Part shown: positions 53,550-61,871 of the stretch, piece by piece
Numbering within the stretch: the first letter of the stretch is position 1
Layout: the number at the start of each line of letters is the position of its first letter
Assembly: GCF_018618755.1 (NCBI RefSeq)
Contig: NZ_JACSMR010000002.1
Coordinates: 372,001-436,000, forward strand
Direction of reading: 5' to 3'
DNA length: 64,000 nucleotides
Source of the DNA: Exiguobacterium sp. s193
GTDB lineage: Bacteria > Bacillota > Bacilli > Exiguobacteriales > Exiguobacteriaceae
Translations under genes and position numbers: made by a program
The notes under the pieces: generated by a model
What the model saw: the letters and a program-made list of their open reading frames with translations, nothing else
Databases searched by the model: none
Told to the model about the DNA's origin: nothing

Positions 53550-55262
53550 ATGTTAAAACGGTTTTATCAATATTACATACCGCATAAACGCTTATTTTGG
53601 CTCGACTTTTCGTCCGCCTTGTTCGTCGGTATACTCGAGCTTGCGTTTCCGCTGGCGGTCCAGTGGTTCATCGATTCCTTGTTACCAAAGGGCGAGCTGA
53701 ACTGGATCATCCTCGTCAGTGTCGGTCTGCTGTTACTTTACATCATCAGCACGCTGATGCAGTTCGTCGTCAACTATTTCGGCCATAAGCTCGGAATCAA
53801 CATCGAGACGGATATGCGCCGGCAGCTGTTCGGCCATGTTCAGAAGCAGTCGTTCCGCTTTTTTGATAACACGAAAACGGGGCATATCATGAGTCGGATC
53901 ACAAATGATTTGTTCGATATCGGTGAACTGGCTCACCACGGACCGGAAGATGCTTTCATCGCCGTCATGACGTTACTTGGTGCCTTTTCAATCATGCTGA
54001 CGATCAACGCGCCGCTCGCCCTTGTCACGGTGATTGCTGTTCCCTTCTTGATTTGGTTGATCAGTTTCGCCAACATCCGGATGAACCGTTCGTGGGACAA
54101 GATGTACGGCAACATCGCCGAAGTCAATTCCCGTGTCGAGGACAGCGTCTCCGGGATTCGCGTCGTCCAGTCGTTTACGAATGAAGCACATGAAGTCGCA
54201 CGGTTCGAGCAAGACAATGCAACGTTCCGTCAATCAAAGATTAATGCCTATAAAGTCATGAGTACGAGTCTGTCCGGTATTTACCTGACGACGCGGCTGA
54301 TGACGCTCGCCGTTCTTGTCTACGGTGCGTATTTAAGTTATAACGGACGCCTCAGTTACGGCGAACTCGTTGGTTTCATCCTCTATATGAACATTTTGCT
54401 GAAACCGATTGATAAGATTACGGCACTACTTGAGCTTTATCCGAAAGGCATGGCCGGATTTAAACGTTTCCTTGAAATGATTGATCATGACGATGAGTTG
54501 AAGGATGCACCGGACGCGATTGCCGTCGACCGCCTGCACGGGGCAATCCGATTCGATGAGGTCAGTTTCGGTTATGAAGCAGAGCGGTTGATTTTACAAA
54601 ACATCAACCTATCGATTGAACCGGGACAGACGATTGCTTTTGTCGGAACATCTGGTGCCGGGAAAACGACGATTTGTTCGTTGATTCCACGTTTTTATGA
54701 TGTGACGGACGGCGCGATTACGATTGACGGAATCGATGTCCGCCAGATGACGAAAGCATCGCTCCGCCAGCAAATCGGAATCGTCCAACAAGACGTGTTC
54801 TTGTTTTCGGGGACAGTTGCTGAAAATATTGCCTATGGCGATTTGACAGCGACGCGAGCAGATATTGTCGAAGCAGCAGAACGGGCCCATCTTGGGTCGA
54901 TGATTGCCGACTTGCCGGATGGCTACGATACCCAAATCGGAGAGCGTGGCTTGAAGTTATCGGGCGGGCAAAAACAACGCCTCGCCATCGCCCGGATGTT
55001 TTTGAAAAATCCACCATTGCTAATCTTAGATGAAGCGACGTCCGCTCTCGATACGGAGACGGAAGCCATCATTCAAGAATCGCTTGCAGAACTCTCAAAA
55101 AATCGGACGACGTTAATCATCGCCCACCGGCTCGCGACGATCCGAAATGCCGACCGGATTTTGGTCGTCACGAAAGAGGGAATCGTCGAGGACGGGACAC
55201 ATGACGAATTAGTCGGAAATGGCGGTTATTTCTCACGTTTGCTTGAAAAACAACGAGTCTGA
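53550..55262 (+). CDS. ABC transporter, fused permease and ATPase (exporter type)
   Basis: A 570-residue half transporter. Six-helix membrane domain (about 1-310), then the ATPase: Walker A GTSGAGKTT, Q-loop IGIVQQDVFLFSG, signature LSGGQKQRLAIARM, Walker B LLILDEATSALD, H-loop IIAHRLATI. It probably works as a homodimer exporting drugs or lipids (BmrA/YfiB-like). GAAGGAGGG sets the ATG at 53550; the frame opens at 53484. A terminator lies directly after it. Confidence 0.93.
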   Translation: MLKRFYQYYIPHKRLFWLDFSSALFVGILELAFPLAVQWFIDSLLPKGELNWIILVSVGLLLLYIISTLMQFVVNYFGHKLGINIETDMRRQLFGHVQKQSFRFFDNTKTGHIMSRITNDLFDIGELAHHGPEDAFIAVMTLLGAFSIMLTINAPLALVTVIAVPFLIWLISFANIRMNRSWDKMYGNIAEVNSRVEDSVSGIRVVQSFTNEAHEVARFEQDNATFRQSKINAYKVMSTSLSGIYLTTRLMTLAVLVYGAYLSYNGRLSYGELVGFILYMNILLKPIDKITALLELYPKGMAGFKRFLEMIDHDDELKDAPDAIAVDRLHGAIRFDEVSFGYEAERLILQNINLSIEPGQTIAFVGTSGAGKTTICSLIPRFYDVTDGAITIDGIDVRQMTKASLRQQIGIVQQDVFLFSGTVAENIAYGDLTATRADIVEAAERAHLGSMIADLPDGYDTQIGERGLKLSGGQKQRLAIARMFLKNPPLLILDEATSALDTETEAIIQESLAELSKNRTTLIIAHRLATIRNADRILVVTKEGIVEDGTHDELVGNGGYFSRLLEKQRV

Positions 55263-55274
55263 TGAACATCTCAT

Positions 55275-55325
55275 CCGGATCGTATTCACCCGTTCGTATG
55301 AAAGGGAGGTACGGTCCGGTTTTTA
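55275..55325 (+). terminator. ABC exporter terminator
   Basis: CCGGATCGTA pairs with TACGGTCCGG, extended by CC/GG, followed by TTTTT. Confidence 0.75.
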
Positions 55326-55418
55326 TTTGATTGTCTGTTCGATTCTGCCGGATGATAAAAGGTGGGGGAATGATTTGTTGGGAAAAGGGGAAAATAGAAT
55401 CGAAGGGAGGGCGCTTTG

Positions 55419-56279
55419 ATGTATGGATTATTTTGTGAAAACTATAATGAAACCTATACCATGCTCCGTGAAGAGACGTCCCACGATTTCCGGCGGTTTT
55501 TTGCCTTGTCGTATACGATTCAGGATGTCGTCTTTGACCGTGCGGCCTATGACCGTGTCTGGCACGTCATCAAACGAAAGACGACCCGATTTTCAGCACT
55601 CCAAAGTCGATACACACCACTCTTGATTTCGCAAATCCAATTATATAGTGATGAACCGGAACGCTTGGTCGGACAAGTAATTGAAGCGGAGAAACACGTC
55701 AAACGGCGTTTCATCAAAGACAAAGCGGTCCGCCCGTTTTTTGCATTAGGGGAACTTATGAATCGCCAGCGCGGAAATGACGCTTTACCGCTCGTGGAAC
55801 AGTTTCAAGAGAATCGGCCTGGACTCAACTTAACGAAACAATATGTCGTTACGGCCGCCTTGATGGACCAAACAGCATTACGTCCGTCTTTTATCGAGGA
55901 TGTCGATACAAATGAAAACTGGCTCGGGACATGGATGGAACCGTCGGGTGAACGGTTGATTACGGCACAAATTCTTGCCGCGTCAAGCAATCCAATGCAA
56001 CAAAAACAACGACTCGAAACCTGGATTGAGATGTTGGAAAAACGAGAAATCCGGATATGGAAACGTCTTTTTCCATTACTTGCCCTTGTACAGTCGAGCG
56101 ACCGCGTCGACCTGATCTATGTCACACGGGTCGTCGATCGGGAGCGGTCACGGAACCGGTTCTCGGACGAAGTCAATTGGTTGCTTGCATTTCATCTGTT
56201 ATTGGCGAAAGCGGGACATAGTCGTTTGCAATCGACATTACTTGTGCTCGAGACGCTCGAATTGACGAAAAAAGCCTGA
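55419..56279 (+). CDS. Hypothetical helical protein (possibly DUF4003)
   Basis: A 286-residue, Arg- and Leu-rich cytosolic protein with no signal or membrane segment. It looks wholly alpha-helical (FFALGELMNRQRGNDALPLV; LETWIEMLEKREIRIWKRLF). Its general look recalls DUF4003 proteins of Bacilli, but I cannot confirm this. GAAGGGAGGG (55400s) supports the ATG at 55419. It follows the ABC exporter after a terminator and precedes a 730-base gene-free stretch. Confidence 0.6.
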   Translation: MYGLFCENYNETYTMLREETSHDFRRFFALSYTIQDVVFDRAAYDRVWHVIKRKTTRFSALQSRYTPLLISQIQLYSDEPERLVGQVIEAEKHVKRRFIKDKAVRPFFALGELMNRQRGNDALPLVEQFQENRPGLNLTKQYVVTAALMDQTALRPSFIEDVDTNENWLGTWMEPSGERLITAQILAASSNPMQQKQRLETWIEMLEKREIRIWKRLFPLLALVQSSDRVDLIYVTRVVDRERSRNRFSDEVNWLLAFHLLLAKAGHSRLQSTLLVLETLELTKKA

Positions 56280-56455
56280 AAAAAGGGGTTACGGACAAGA
56301 CGAAGTGGAGGCGAGCTAATGGCTAACTCTTCTGGAAATTAAAGAGTCGACATGGGTTGCCGTCGTGGTGTCGCACTTCACGGCAGGGTTGTGGAAGGTT
56401 ACTTTTCGCTTTGAGCGATTCAAGGCGGAATGTTTAAAAAAAAGAGAAACTTCAG
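56280..56455. other. Gene-free stretch before repeat D
   Basis: No coding frame with a ribosome site. One inverted repeat (GCCGT 56360s with ACGGC near 56384) and a short run of A at 56437-56444 are the only structures noted. There is no duplicated terminator hairpin here, unlike copies B and C. Confidence 0.4.
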
Positions 56456-56800
56456 ACTGTAGACAACGTGCTAGCGGGAGATAAAAGCGTCTTTTTTCGT
56501 TGCTTTCCTCGGGCGAGGCGCAAGCCATTGCTCATTGATCCTCACGGACAACGAGCAGGGTCTTGCCTGCCTCTGAACGTGCGTTAAAAACGCATGTTTT
56601 CCCGTAGGAGTCAACGAAACGTGACCCTTTTTAAGTAATACCGTGAGGGGAGTCTAAGCATGCAGGCGCTTAGAGCGCAATCCGTCTTGAATCGCTTTAG
56701 ATCGCGAGAAGCAATCGGTCGCGCCGCTTTGAAGACGAGGCGAGACAGGAAAGCGTGAACGGATTGCTTCTCGATCTAGCATGTTCACTTTTCATAAGAG
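56456..56800 (+). repeat. Structured intergenic repeat, copy D
   Basis: Family member closest to copy A, including shared 3' sequence out to the GCATGTTCAC stretch (AAGACGAGGCGAGACAGG and following). The outer stem is AGCGTC with GACCCT, one pair broken. The small hairpin is GTGCGT-TAAAA-ACGCAT. With flanks it fills the 730-base gap between a plus-strand and a minus-strand gene. An outer hairpin CTACACGC/GCGTGTAG lies just beyond it (56806-56868). Confidence 0.8.
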
Positions 56801-56882
56801 TTCGTCTACACGCTGAGATGTGCTGACCACATTTTACGGCGTGTAGAAGTCGAGGATGGATGTTCCGCCCCGTACACAAATC

Positions 56883-56927
56883 AAAACGCCGATGCTTCCA
56901 TTTTTCAGGTGGAAGCATCGGCGTTTT
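56883..56927. terminator. Bidirectional terminator of the N-hydroxylase gene
   Basis: AAAACGCCGATGCTTCCA and its perfect complement form an 18-bp stem with a 9-base loop. It reads as a terminator on either strand. Confidence 0.9.
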
Positions 56928-57009
56928 CTGTGCGTATTCTTTTCGGTCATGACGTCCTGATTCGTATTTAAGATACACGAGAAAAGGCTCGGCCGAGTCA
57001 GTTCGTATG

Positions 57010-58257
57010 TTAGTTGAACGTCGTAAAGGTCGCGTGCTGTTCAACCGGATAAAGGTCTTTCCCGGCGACATCATTTAGAATCAGCTGGTTCCGTGAAACG
57101 GACATCCCGAGATTATCAGCTGCCGGACCATGCGAAAGCTCTAAGTTCGTTGTTGCATACAAATGGTGTGGTGACTCGATGGAGCGGACGATCCGATAAT
57201 TCGCATCGACTTTCCATGCCTGCTCGCCTTCGAATTCGATATTTAAGCGATTGATGAACGATGGAAGGGCAGGCGAGAAACCGGTCGCCGCGATGACGGC
57301 ATCTGCTGTTGACGTCCGAGCTTGATTCAGTTCCGTGTGACGCATTTCAATCTCGAACTGCGAATCATACGTAATTTTTTCGACCTCGAGGTTGGCACGA
57401 ATCTGGACACGTTCTTTTTGCTCTTTCGTCAAATCGTACAGGTGCTCATAAATCGATTGTAGTGTCTCGGGACTGATGCCGTTTTGCGAACGGGCAAATT
57501 TCGAGACGGCTTCTTGGCGTGTTTTTAGTGGCAACTGATTGAAATATTCGACGTAGCTGGGTGAAAAGATTTCTTCACCGAGTTTTCCGGTTTCAAGTGT
57601 CTCAAAAATGGTTGAACGTGAAATCCATTCGAGATTGAGGTCTGGTGAGCGGTCGCTCGTCAACAAGTCGAGGAAAATTTCTGCCGCGCTTTGACCGGAT
57701 CCGACGATGGAAATTTTATGTTTCGTAAGCAATTGCTCTTTTTCCATCACGTATTGTGTGTTATGGATGACATTTGAGTCAAAAGACTCAGGAATCGAAG
57801 GTTTCGCCCCCGTGCCGATGACGACGTTCCGTGTTTCATACGTCGCCCGTTCACCGGTCAAGACGTTTTCGACAAGCACTTCATAACTATCACCCGTATC
57901 CTGAACATCGATCACACGCGTCGAGAATGACAAATCGTCGAGTTGCGACGCGACCCATTTCAAGTAAGCATTATATTCTTGACGCGAGATCAACAGTTGC
58001 TCATAAAAATAGAATGTATGCAAACGGTTGATGGAACGTAAATAGTTTAAATAAGTAAAAGAAGACGTCGGATCCGCGAGTGTGACTAAGTCGGAGATAA
58101 AACTGGTTTGCATCATCGAGTCTTTAATCATCATGCCCGGATGCCAGGAAAACTGTTCGCTTTCATCAAAAAATAATGTCCGCAGTGGTGTCGGATGGGC
58201 AAGCGCACTCAAGCCTAAGTTCATCGGTCCAATCCCGATGCCGATCAAATCATACAT
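57010..58257 (-). CDS. Lysine/ornithine N-monooxygenase, siderophore type
   Basis: A 415-residue flavin- and NADPH-dependent N-hydroxylase of the IucD/PvdA/SidA family. FAD site GIGIGPMNLGLS (6-17), NADPH site GSGQSAAEIFLDLL (about 187-200) and the C-terminal ATGFSPALPSF. It hydroxylates the side-chain amine of lysine, ornithine or a diamine for hydroxamate siderophores. No siderophore synthetase, acyltransferase or transporter is adjacent. Its ribosome site GGGAGG (9 bases before the ATG) is inside the 3' arm of a terminator-like hairpin. Confidence 0.88.
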   Translation of the reverse strand: MYDLIGIGIGPMNLGLSALAHPTPLRTLFFDESEQFSWHPGMMIKDSMMQTSFISDLVTLADPTSSFTYLNYLRSINRLHTFYFYEQLLISRQEYNAYLKWVASQLDDLSFSTRVIDVQDTGDSYEVLVENVLTGERATYETRNVVIGTGAKPSIPESFDSNVIHNTQYVMEKEQLLTKHKISIVGSGQSAAEIFLDLLTSDRSPDLNLEWISRSTIFETLETGKLGEEIFSPSYVEYFNQLPLKTRQEAVSKFARSQNGISPETLQSIYEHLYDLTKEQKERVQIRANLEVEKITYDSQFEIEMRHTELNQARTSTADAVIAATGFSPALPSFINRLNIEFEGEQAWKVDANYRIVRSIESPHHLYATTNLELSHGPAADNLGMSVSRNQLILNDVAGKDLYPVEQHATFTTFN

Positions 58258-58309
58258 AAAAAAAGCCTCCCATTGATATTGTTCTAAAACAATACCCGAT
58301 ATGGGAGGC
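58258..58309 (-). promoter_or_regulatory. Terminator-like hairpin that contains the N-hydroxylase ribosome site
   Basis: Minus strand: GCCTCCCAT (58309-58301) pairs with ATGGGAGGC (58273-58265), with an inner stem TATTGTT/AACAATA around TTAG. Seven T follow and then at once the ATG (58257). The GGGAGG Shine-Dalgarno lies in the 3' arm. The hairpin can end htrA transcription, and when read through would mask the start site of the next gene. Confidence 0.8.
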
Positions 58310-58334
58310 AGTTGAAACGTCTTGATGTTGTCGA

Positions 58335-59465
58335 TTACAATTGATCGGTTGTTGTCGTCGTGGTTTGAACGGTCGATGTTTTACCGTCACGGATGATGGT
58401 TAACGTGATTTCGCCATCTGACTTGATTAATGCAGTCTTGATGTCGACGAAACTTTTAATCGTTGTCCCGTTAATTTTTGTGATGACATCACCTGTTTTT
58501 AATTTAGCCGAAGCAGCGGGACTATTGGGTTCGACCGACATGATGACGACTCCGGTTTTTTGAGATTCCGGAAGTTTCACCTGATCGAGCAAATAACCAG
58601 CCGGGAAGGCGGAGACATCTTGCAAGGCAACGCCGAGCGTCGGATGTTTGACTTCGCCCGTCGTTTCAAGTTGTTTTAAGATTGGTAAAGCATCATCGAT
58701 CGGGATGCTAAAGCCAACCCCTTCGACGCCGGTCTCCGCAATTTTCATCGAGTTGATCCCGACGAGCTGACCTTGTTCGTTGATTAAGGCACCACCGGAG
58801 TTCCCTGGGTTGATGGCTGCATCGGTCTGGATGACGGTCGTATTGAAATCATCTTGCCCATCGTTATTCGTATCGACAGGCACCGTCCGGTCGTTCGAAC
58901 TGACTATCCCACGCGTGACGGAATTTTGGAACTCGCCAAGTGGGTTTCCGATCGCAAGAACGGTTTGACCGGCTTTTAAATCAGCCGACTTTCCGACGGT
59001 GATGACTGATGGGACATCTTTTGCGTCAACTTCAAGGACTGCGAGATCATATGTCGCGTCGCTACCGAGTAACTTCGCGTTTAATGTCTTCCCATCATTT
59101 AATGTCACTTCGAGTTTTGACGCTCCGTCGACGACGTGATGGTTCGTGATGATGTATGCTTTTCCATCTGTTTTTTTATAAATGACACCTGAACCCGAGC
59201 CGCTCGCTGCTTCTGCTTGCGTCATGCTGTTCCCGGCTTGATAGTTCGTGACGGTGACGACTGATTTTTGGGCGGAGGCGACAGCGTTCGTAACCGGGTC
59301 ATTTGATGTCGTCGAGATTTGCTTCGGCATCCCGTTCGAGAGTGGGGTGTCTGCGATTTGTTGCTCCTGATCCATCAAAATCGGAAACGCGATGGTTGCG
59401 GTCAGGACGGCACCGATGATGCCTCCTGTCAGTCCCGGTAAGAGTTGTTTTGTTTTTCCTGCCAT
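58335..59465 (-). CDS. htrA: HtrA/DegP-type membrane-anchored serine protease
   Basis: A 376-residue envelope quality-control protease. An N-terminal transmembrane helix (about 8-31, GGIIGAVLTATIAFPILM) anchors it. The trypsin-like domain has the triad His in TNHHVV (about 110), Asp in YDLAVLEV and Ser in NPGNSGGALI. One PDZ domain follows (about 275-365). AAAGGA 9 bases upstream favours the ATG at 59465 over the one at 59489. CssRS regulation is usual in Bacillus but no such genes are here. Confidence 0.94.
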   Translation of the reverse strand: MAGKTKQLLPGLTGGIIGAVLTATIAFPILMDQEQQIADTPLSNGMPKQISTTSNDPVTNAVASAQKSVVTVTNYQAGNSMTQAEAASGSGSGVIYKKTDGKAYIITNHHVVDGASKLEVTLNDGKTLNAKLLGSDATYDLAVLEVDAKDVPSVITVGKSADLKAGQTVLAIGNPLGEFQNSVTRGIVSSNDRTVPVDTNNDGQDDFNTTVIQTDAAINPGNSGGALINEQGQLVGINSMKIAETGVEGVGFSIPIDDALPILKQLETTGEVKHPTLGVALQDVSAFPAGYLLDQVKLPESQKTGVVIMSVEPNSPAASAKLKTGDVITKINGTTIKSFVDIKTALIKSDGEITLTIIRDGKTSTVQTTTTTTDQL

Positions 59466-59591
59466 ATGAATCATTCCTTTCGTCTTCATTTCTGTCTTTA
59501 ATGTATCAGATAATCAATCGGAAGTTGAAATTGCGGACGTTTTACCGAAATGCCTCATCATTCCCCATAATTGAACAACAGTTTATGATAG

Positions 59592-59620
59592 TTGAGCAAA
59601 CGGAGTTCGTCCGTTACACT
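59592..59620 (+). promoter_or_regulatory. Promoter of the DoxX-family gene
   Basis: TTGAGC (59592-59597) and TACACT (59615-59620), 17-base spacer. Confidence 0.65.
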
Positions 59621-59659
59621 GAGTTTGGTTCTTACTTAGGAATAGAGGAGATGGAAGTC

Positions 59660-60016
59660 ATGAAGTATGTGTTACGGTTAATCTATGGTGGAGGTTTGTT
59701 ATTTGCTGGCGTCGGTCATTTCCGAAACGAAAAAGGATTCGTCAGTATCATGCCATCCTTTATCCCGTTCAAACGGTTTTTCGTTCAAGTGACGGGTATC
59801 ATCGAAGTGTTGTACGGTTTGATGTTGTTGACAGGCAAGGGTGTCGATATCGTACGTAAGACATTACCGGGCTTTTTGTACGCCGTATTGCCGGCGAACG
59901 TCAACATGGCCGTCAATCCGCAACCGATCAATGGTAAGAAATTACCGGCATGGGCGCTTTGGACACGCCTTCCGCTGCAATGGGTCTTAATCGCCTTGGC
60001 GAAACGTATTAAATGA
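59660..60016 (+). CDS. DoxX family membrane protein
   Basis: A 118-residue protein with about four hydrophobic segments (VLRLIYGGGLLFAGVGHF; VTGIIEVLYGLMLLTG; LPGFLYAVLPANVNMAV; LPLQWVLIALA). It matches the DoxX/YphA-like group; role uncertain, with redox or thiosulfate-related functions reported in some members. GAGGAG 9 bases upstream sets the ATG at 59660 within a longer open frame. Confidence 0.8.
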   Translation: MKYVLRLIYGGGLLFAGVGHFRNEKGFVSIMPSFIPFKRFFVQVTGIIEVLYGLMLLTGKGVDIVRKTLPGFLYAVLPANVNMAVNPQPINGKKLPAWALWTRLPLQWVLIALAKRIK

Positions 60017-60019
60017 AAT

Positions 60020-60056
60020 GAAGCCGCCGAGTCGAAACGATTCGGCGGCTTTCTTT
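60020..60056. terminator. Bidirectional terminator between doxX-like and GDSL genes
   Basis: AAGCCGCCGAGTCG, loop AAA, CGATTCGGCGGCTT, with T-rich tail on plus and A-rich on the other side. Confidence 0.88.
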
Positions 60057-60059
60057 AGA

Positions 60060-60824
60060 TTAAAAACGTTTATTGACAGCGAGTAGGGCAGCTTTTGCAA
60101 TTTGTTCATATGTCGAATCATTTGGGTGGAACTGATCACTAGAGAGATCACGTTTGACGTCGCGGACGAGATTAAACGTGTCGATGACTTCAATATCGTA
60201 TTTTAATCCGAGTTGACGCGATTCAGCATTCCAGTTTTGGACGATAGCGTCAAACGCCTCACCATTTTCGTTTGCTCGGAAAGGATTATACAGTCCGACA
60301 TAGAAGATGACAGCATCGGGATTTTCAGCCCGCAGGATTTTGAACGTCTTGTTTAAGTTTGATTGAGCAGTTGTAATGGTTGCAGCTGTTTTTTTCGCGT
60401 TGAAGTTCGCGACACCTTCACCCCGGTTGAATAAATCATTTCCGCCGATCGTCACCGAAATGACTTTAGCTTGCCGAAGGGAGCGGAGGACTTCTTTTTG
60501 TTTCAATTGCTTGAGCAAATCTTCCGTCCGGGCACCACTGACGGCAAGGTTTTGGAACCGTTCAACGGTATTTTCTTTGACGAGTTCCTGACCGACGAGA
60601 GCGGCGTAACTATTTCCGTTTGACGCACCAACACCACGCGTCAATGAATCGCCTAAAGCGACGTACGTCCCGCCTTTTTTGATCGGTTCTTCTTTTGTCG
60701 GGGTCAAGACAGCCCGTTTTGGTGGATTAACGACGTCGTTATAGGCGCTTGCGAATCCATACCCGAAAAGTGCGGTCAAGATGAGCGAAACGCTTAAAAA
60801 TAATGGCCAAGCATATCGTTTCAT
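60060..60824 (-). CDS. SGNH/GDSL-family hydrolase, exported
   Basis: A 254-residue lipase/esterase-like enzyme. N-terminal signal anchor (about 5-27, PLFLSVSLILTALFGYGFA). Block I GDSLTRG holds the catalytic Ser (about 59), block III is IGGNDLF, and block V DQFHPND supplies Asp and His. It resembles the B. subtilis YpmR/LipC-like group and would act outside the membrane on a lipid or acyl group. AAAGGAGGA precedes the ATG at 60824. Confidence 0.9.
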   Translation of the reverse strand: MKRYAWPLFLSVSLILTALFGYGFASAYNDVVNPPKRAVLTPTKEEPIKKGGTYVALGDSLTRGVGASNGNSYAALVGQELVKENTVERFQNLAVSGARTEDLLKQLKQKEVLRSLRQAKVISVTIGGNDLFNRGEGVANFNAKKTAATITTAQSNLNKTFKILRAENPDAVIFYVGLYNPFRANENGEAFDAIVQNWNAESRQLGLKYDIEVIDTFNLVRDVKRDLSSDQFHPNDSTYEQIAKAALLAVNKRF

Positions 60825-60950
60825 GAATCGTTCCTCCTTTTACTGTTACGATGATTGTAGCAAAACTTTACAAAATGTGCGGTTTTGAAGTGCTCAAACA
60901 AGTCAAATCATTCATTATTCCGCTAGAATAGACCATAAGAGGTGAGAGAC

Positions 60951-61871
60951 GTGAATCCAACTGTAAAATTAGAGTCCGTCACGAAAGTGATTGGAAAGAA
61001 AACGATCATTGATAACATTTCGTTCGAAATATTCCCCGGTGAAGTCTTTGGCTTTCTTGGTCCGAACGGGGCCGGGAAAACAACGACGATTCGGATGCTT
61101 GTCGGATTGATTAAACCGACGTCGGGCAAAATCACGGTCTGTGACTTTGATGTCCGCAAACAATTTGTCCAAGCGATGGAGCGAATCGGTTCCATCGTCG
61201 AGAACCCGGAGCTTTATAAATATTTGAGCGGGCGCGAAAATTTGCGTGTCTTCGCCCGGATGTTACCAGATGTCGATGAAGCACGGATTCAAGAAGTCAT
61301 CGACTTGGTCGATTTGACGGCACGTGTCGACGATCAAGTCCGGACCTATTCTCTCGGGATGCGTCAACGTCTCGGGATTGCCCAAGCGTTGCTCGGTCGT
61401 CCAAGTGTTTTGATACTCGATGAACCAACAAACGGACTCGATCCGATGGGAATCCGTGATTTACGTCAGTTCATCCGGAAGTTAGTGGATGAGACCGGCT
61501 TATCGGTCCTCGTTTCGAGCCATATCCTGGCGGAGATTGAGATGTTGGCGGATCGGGTCGCCATCATGAGTTACGGGAAAATCGTCCAGGTCGGGACCGT
61601 CAAGGAGCTGGTCGAGTCACTAGCGCCCGGTGTTGATTGGCGTGTCGATGATGCCTTTAAGGCAAATGAAATTTTAGCGGCGTCACCAGACGTCCAAGTA
61701 TCGGAAGTCGTTGACGCGAATACCGTCCATACGTTGATGGATTCAAGTAAGACACCGATGCTAAATAAACAATTGTTCGAAGCCGGTGTCGAAGTCTGGA
61801 CGATTGAACGAAAAGTTCAGACGCTCGAAGATCTCTTCATCACACTGACAGGAGGAGATCATATTGCGTAA
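60951..61871 (+). CDS. ABC transporter ATP-binding protein
   Basis: A 306-residue ATPase: Walker A GPNGAGKTTT, signature YSLGMRQRLGIAQA, Walker B VLILDEPTNGLDP, H-loop SSHILAEIE. The C-terminal 80 residues form the accessory domain seen in BcrA/NatA-type subunits. GTG at 60951 follows AAGAGGTGAG. It overlaps the permease gene by 8 bases. Substrate unknown; antibiotic or ion export is typical. Confidence 0.93.
   Translation: MNPTVKLESVTKVIGKKTIIDNISFEIFPGEVFGFLGPNGAGKTTTIRMLVGLIKPTSGKITVCDFDVRKQFVQAMERIGSIVENPELYKYLSGRENLRVFARMLPDVDEARIQEVIDLVDLTARVDDQVRTYSLGMRQRLGIAQALLGRPSVLILDEPTNGLDPMGIRDLRQFIRKLVDETGLSVLVSSHILAEIEMLADRVAIMSYGKIVQVGTVKELVESLAPGVDWRVDDAFKANEILAASPDVQVSEVVDANTVHTLMDSSKTPMLNKQLFEAGVEVWTIERKVQTLEDLFITLTGGDHIA

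Noticed and set aside
58275-58296. Possible Fur box (GATATTGTT...AACAATACC) before the N-hydroxylase
   Set aside because: It does not match the GATAATGATTATC type hexamer pattern; the symmetry is better explained as the inner stem of the terminator-like hairpin.
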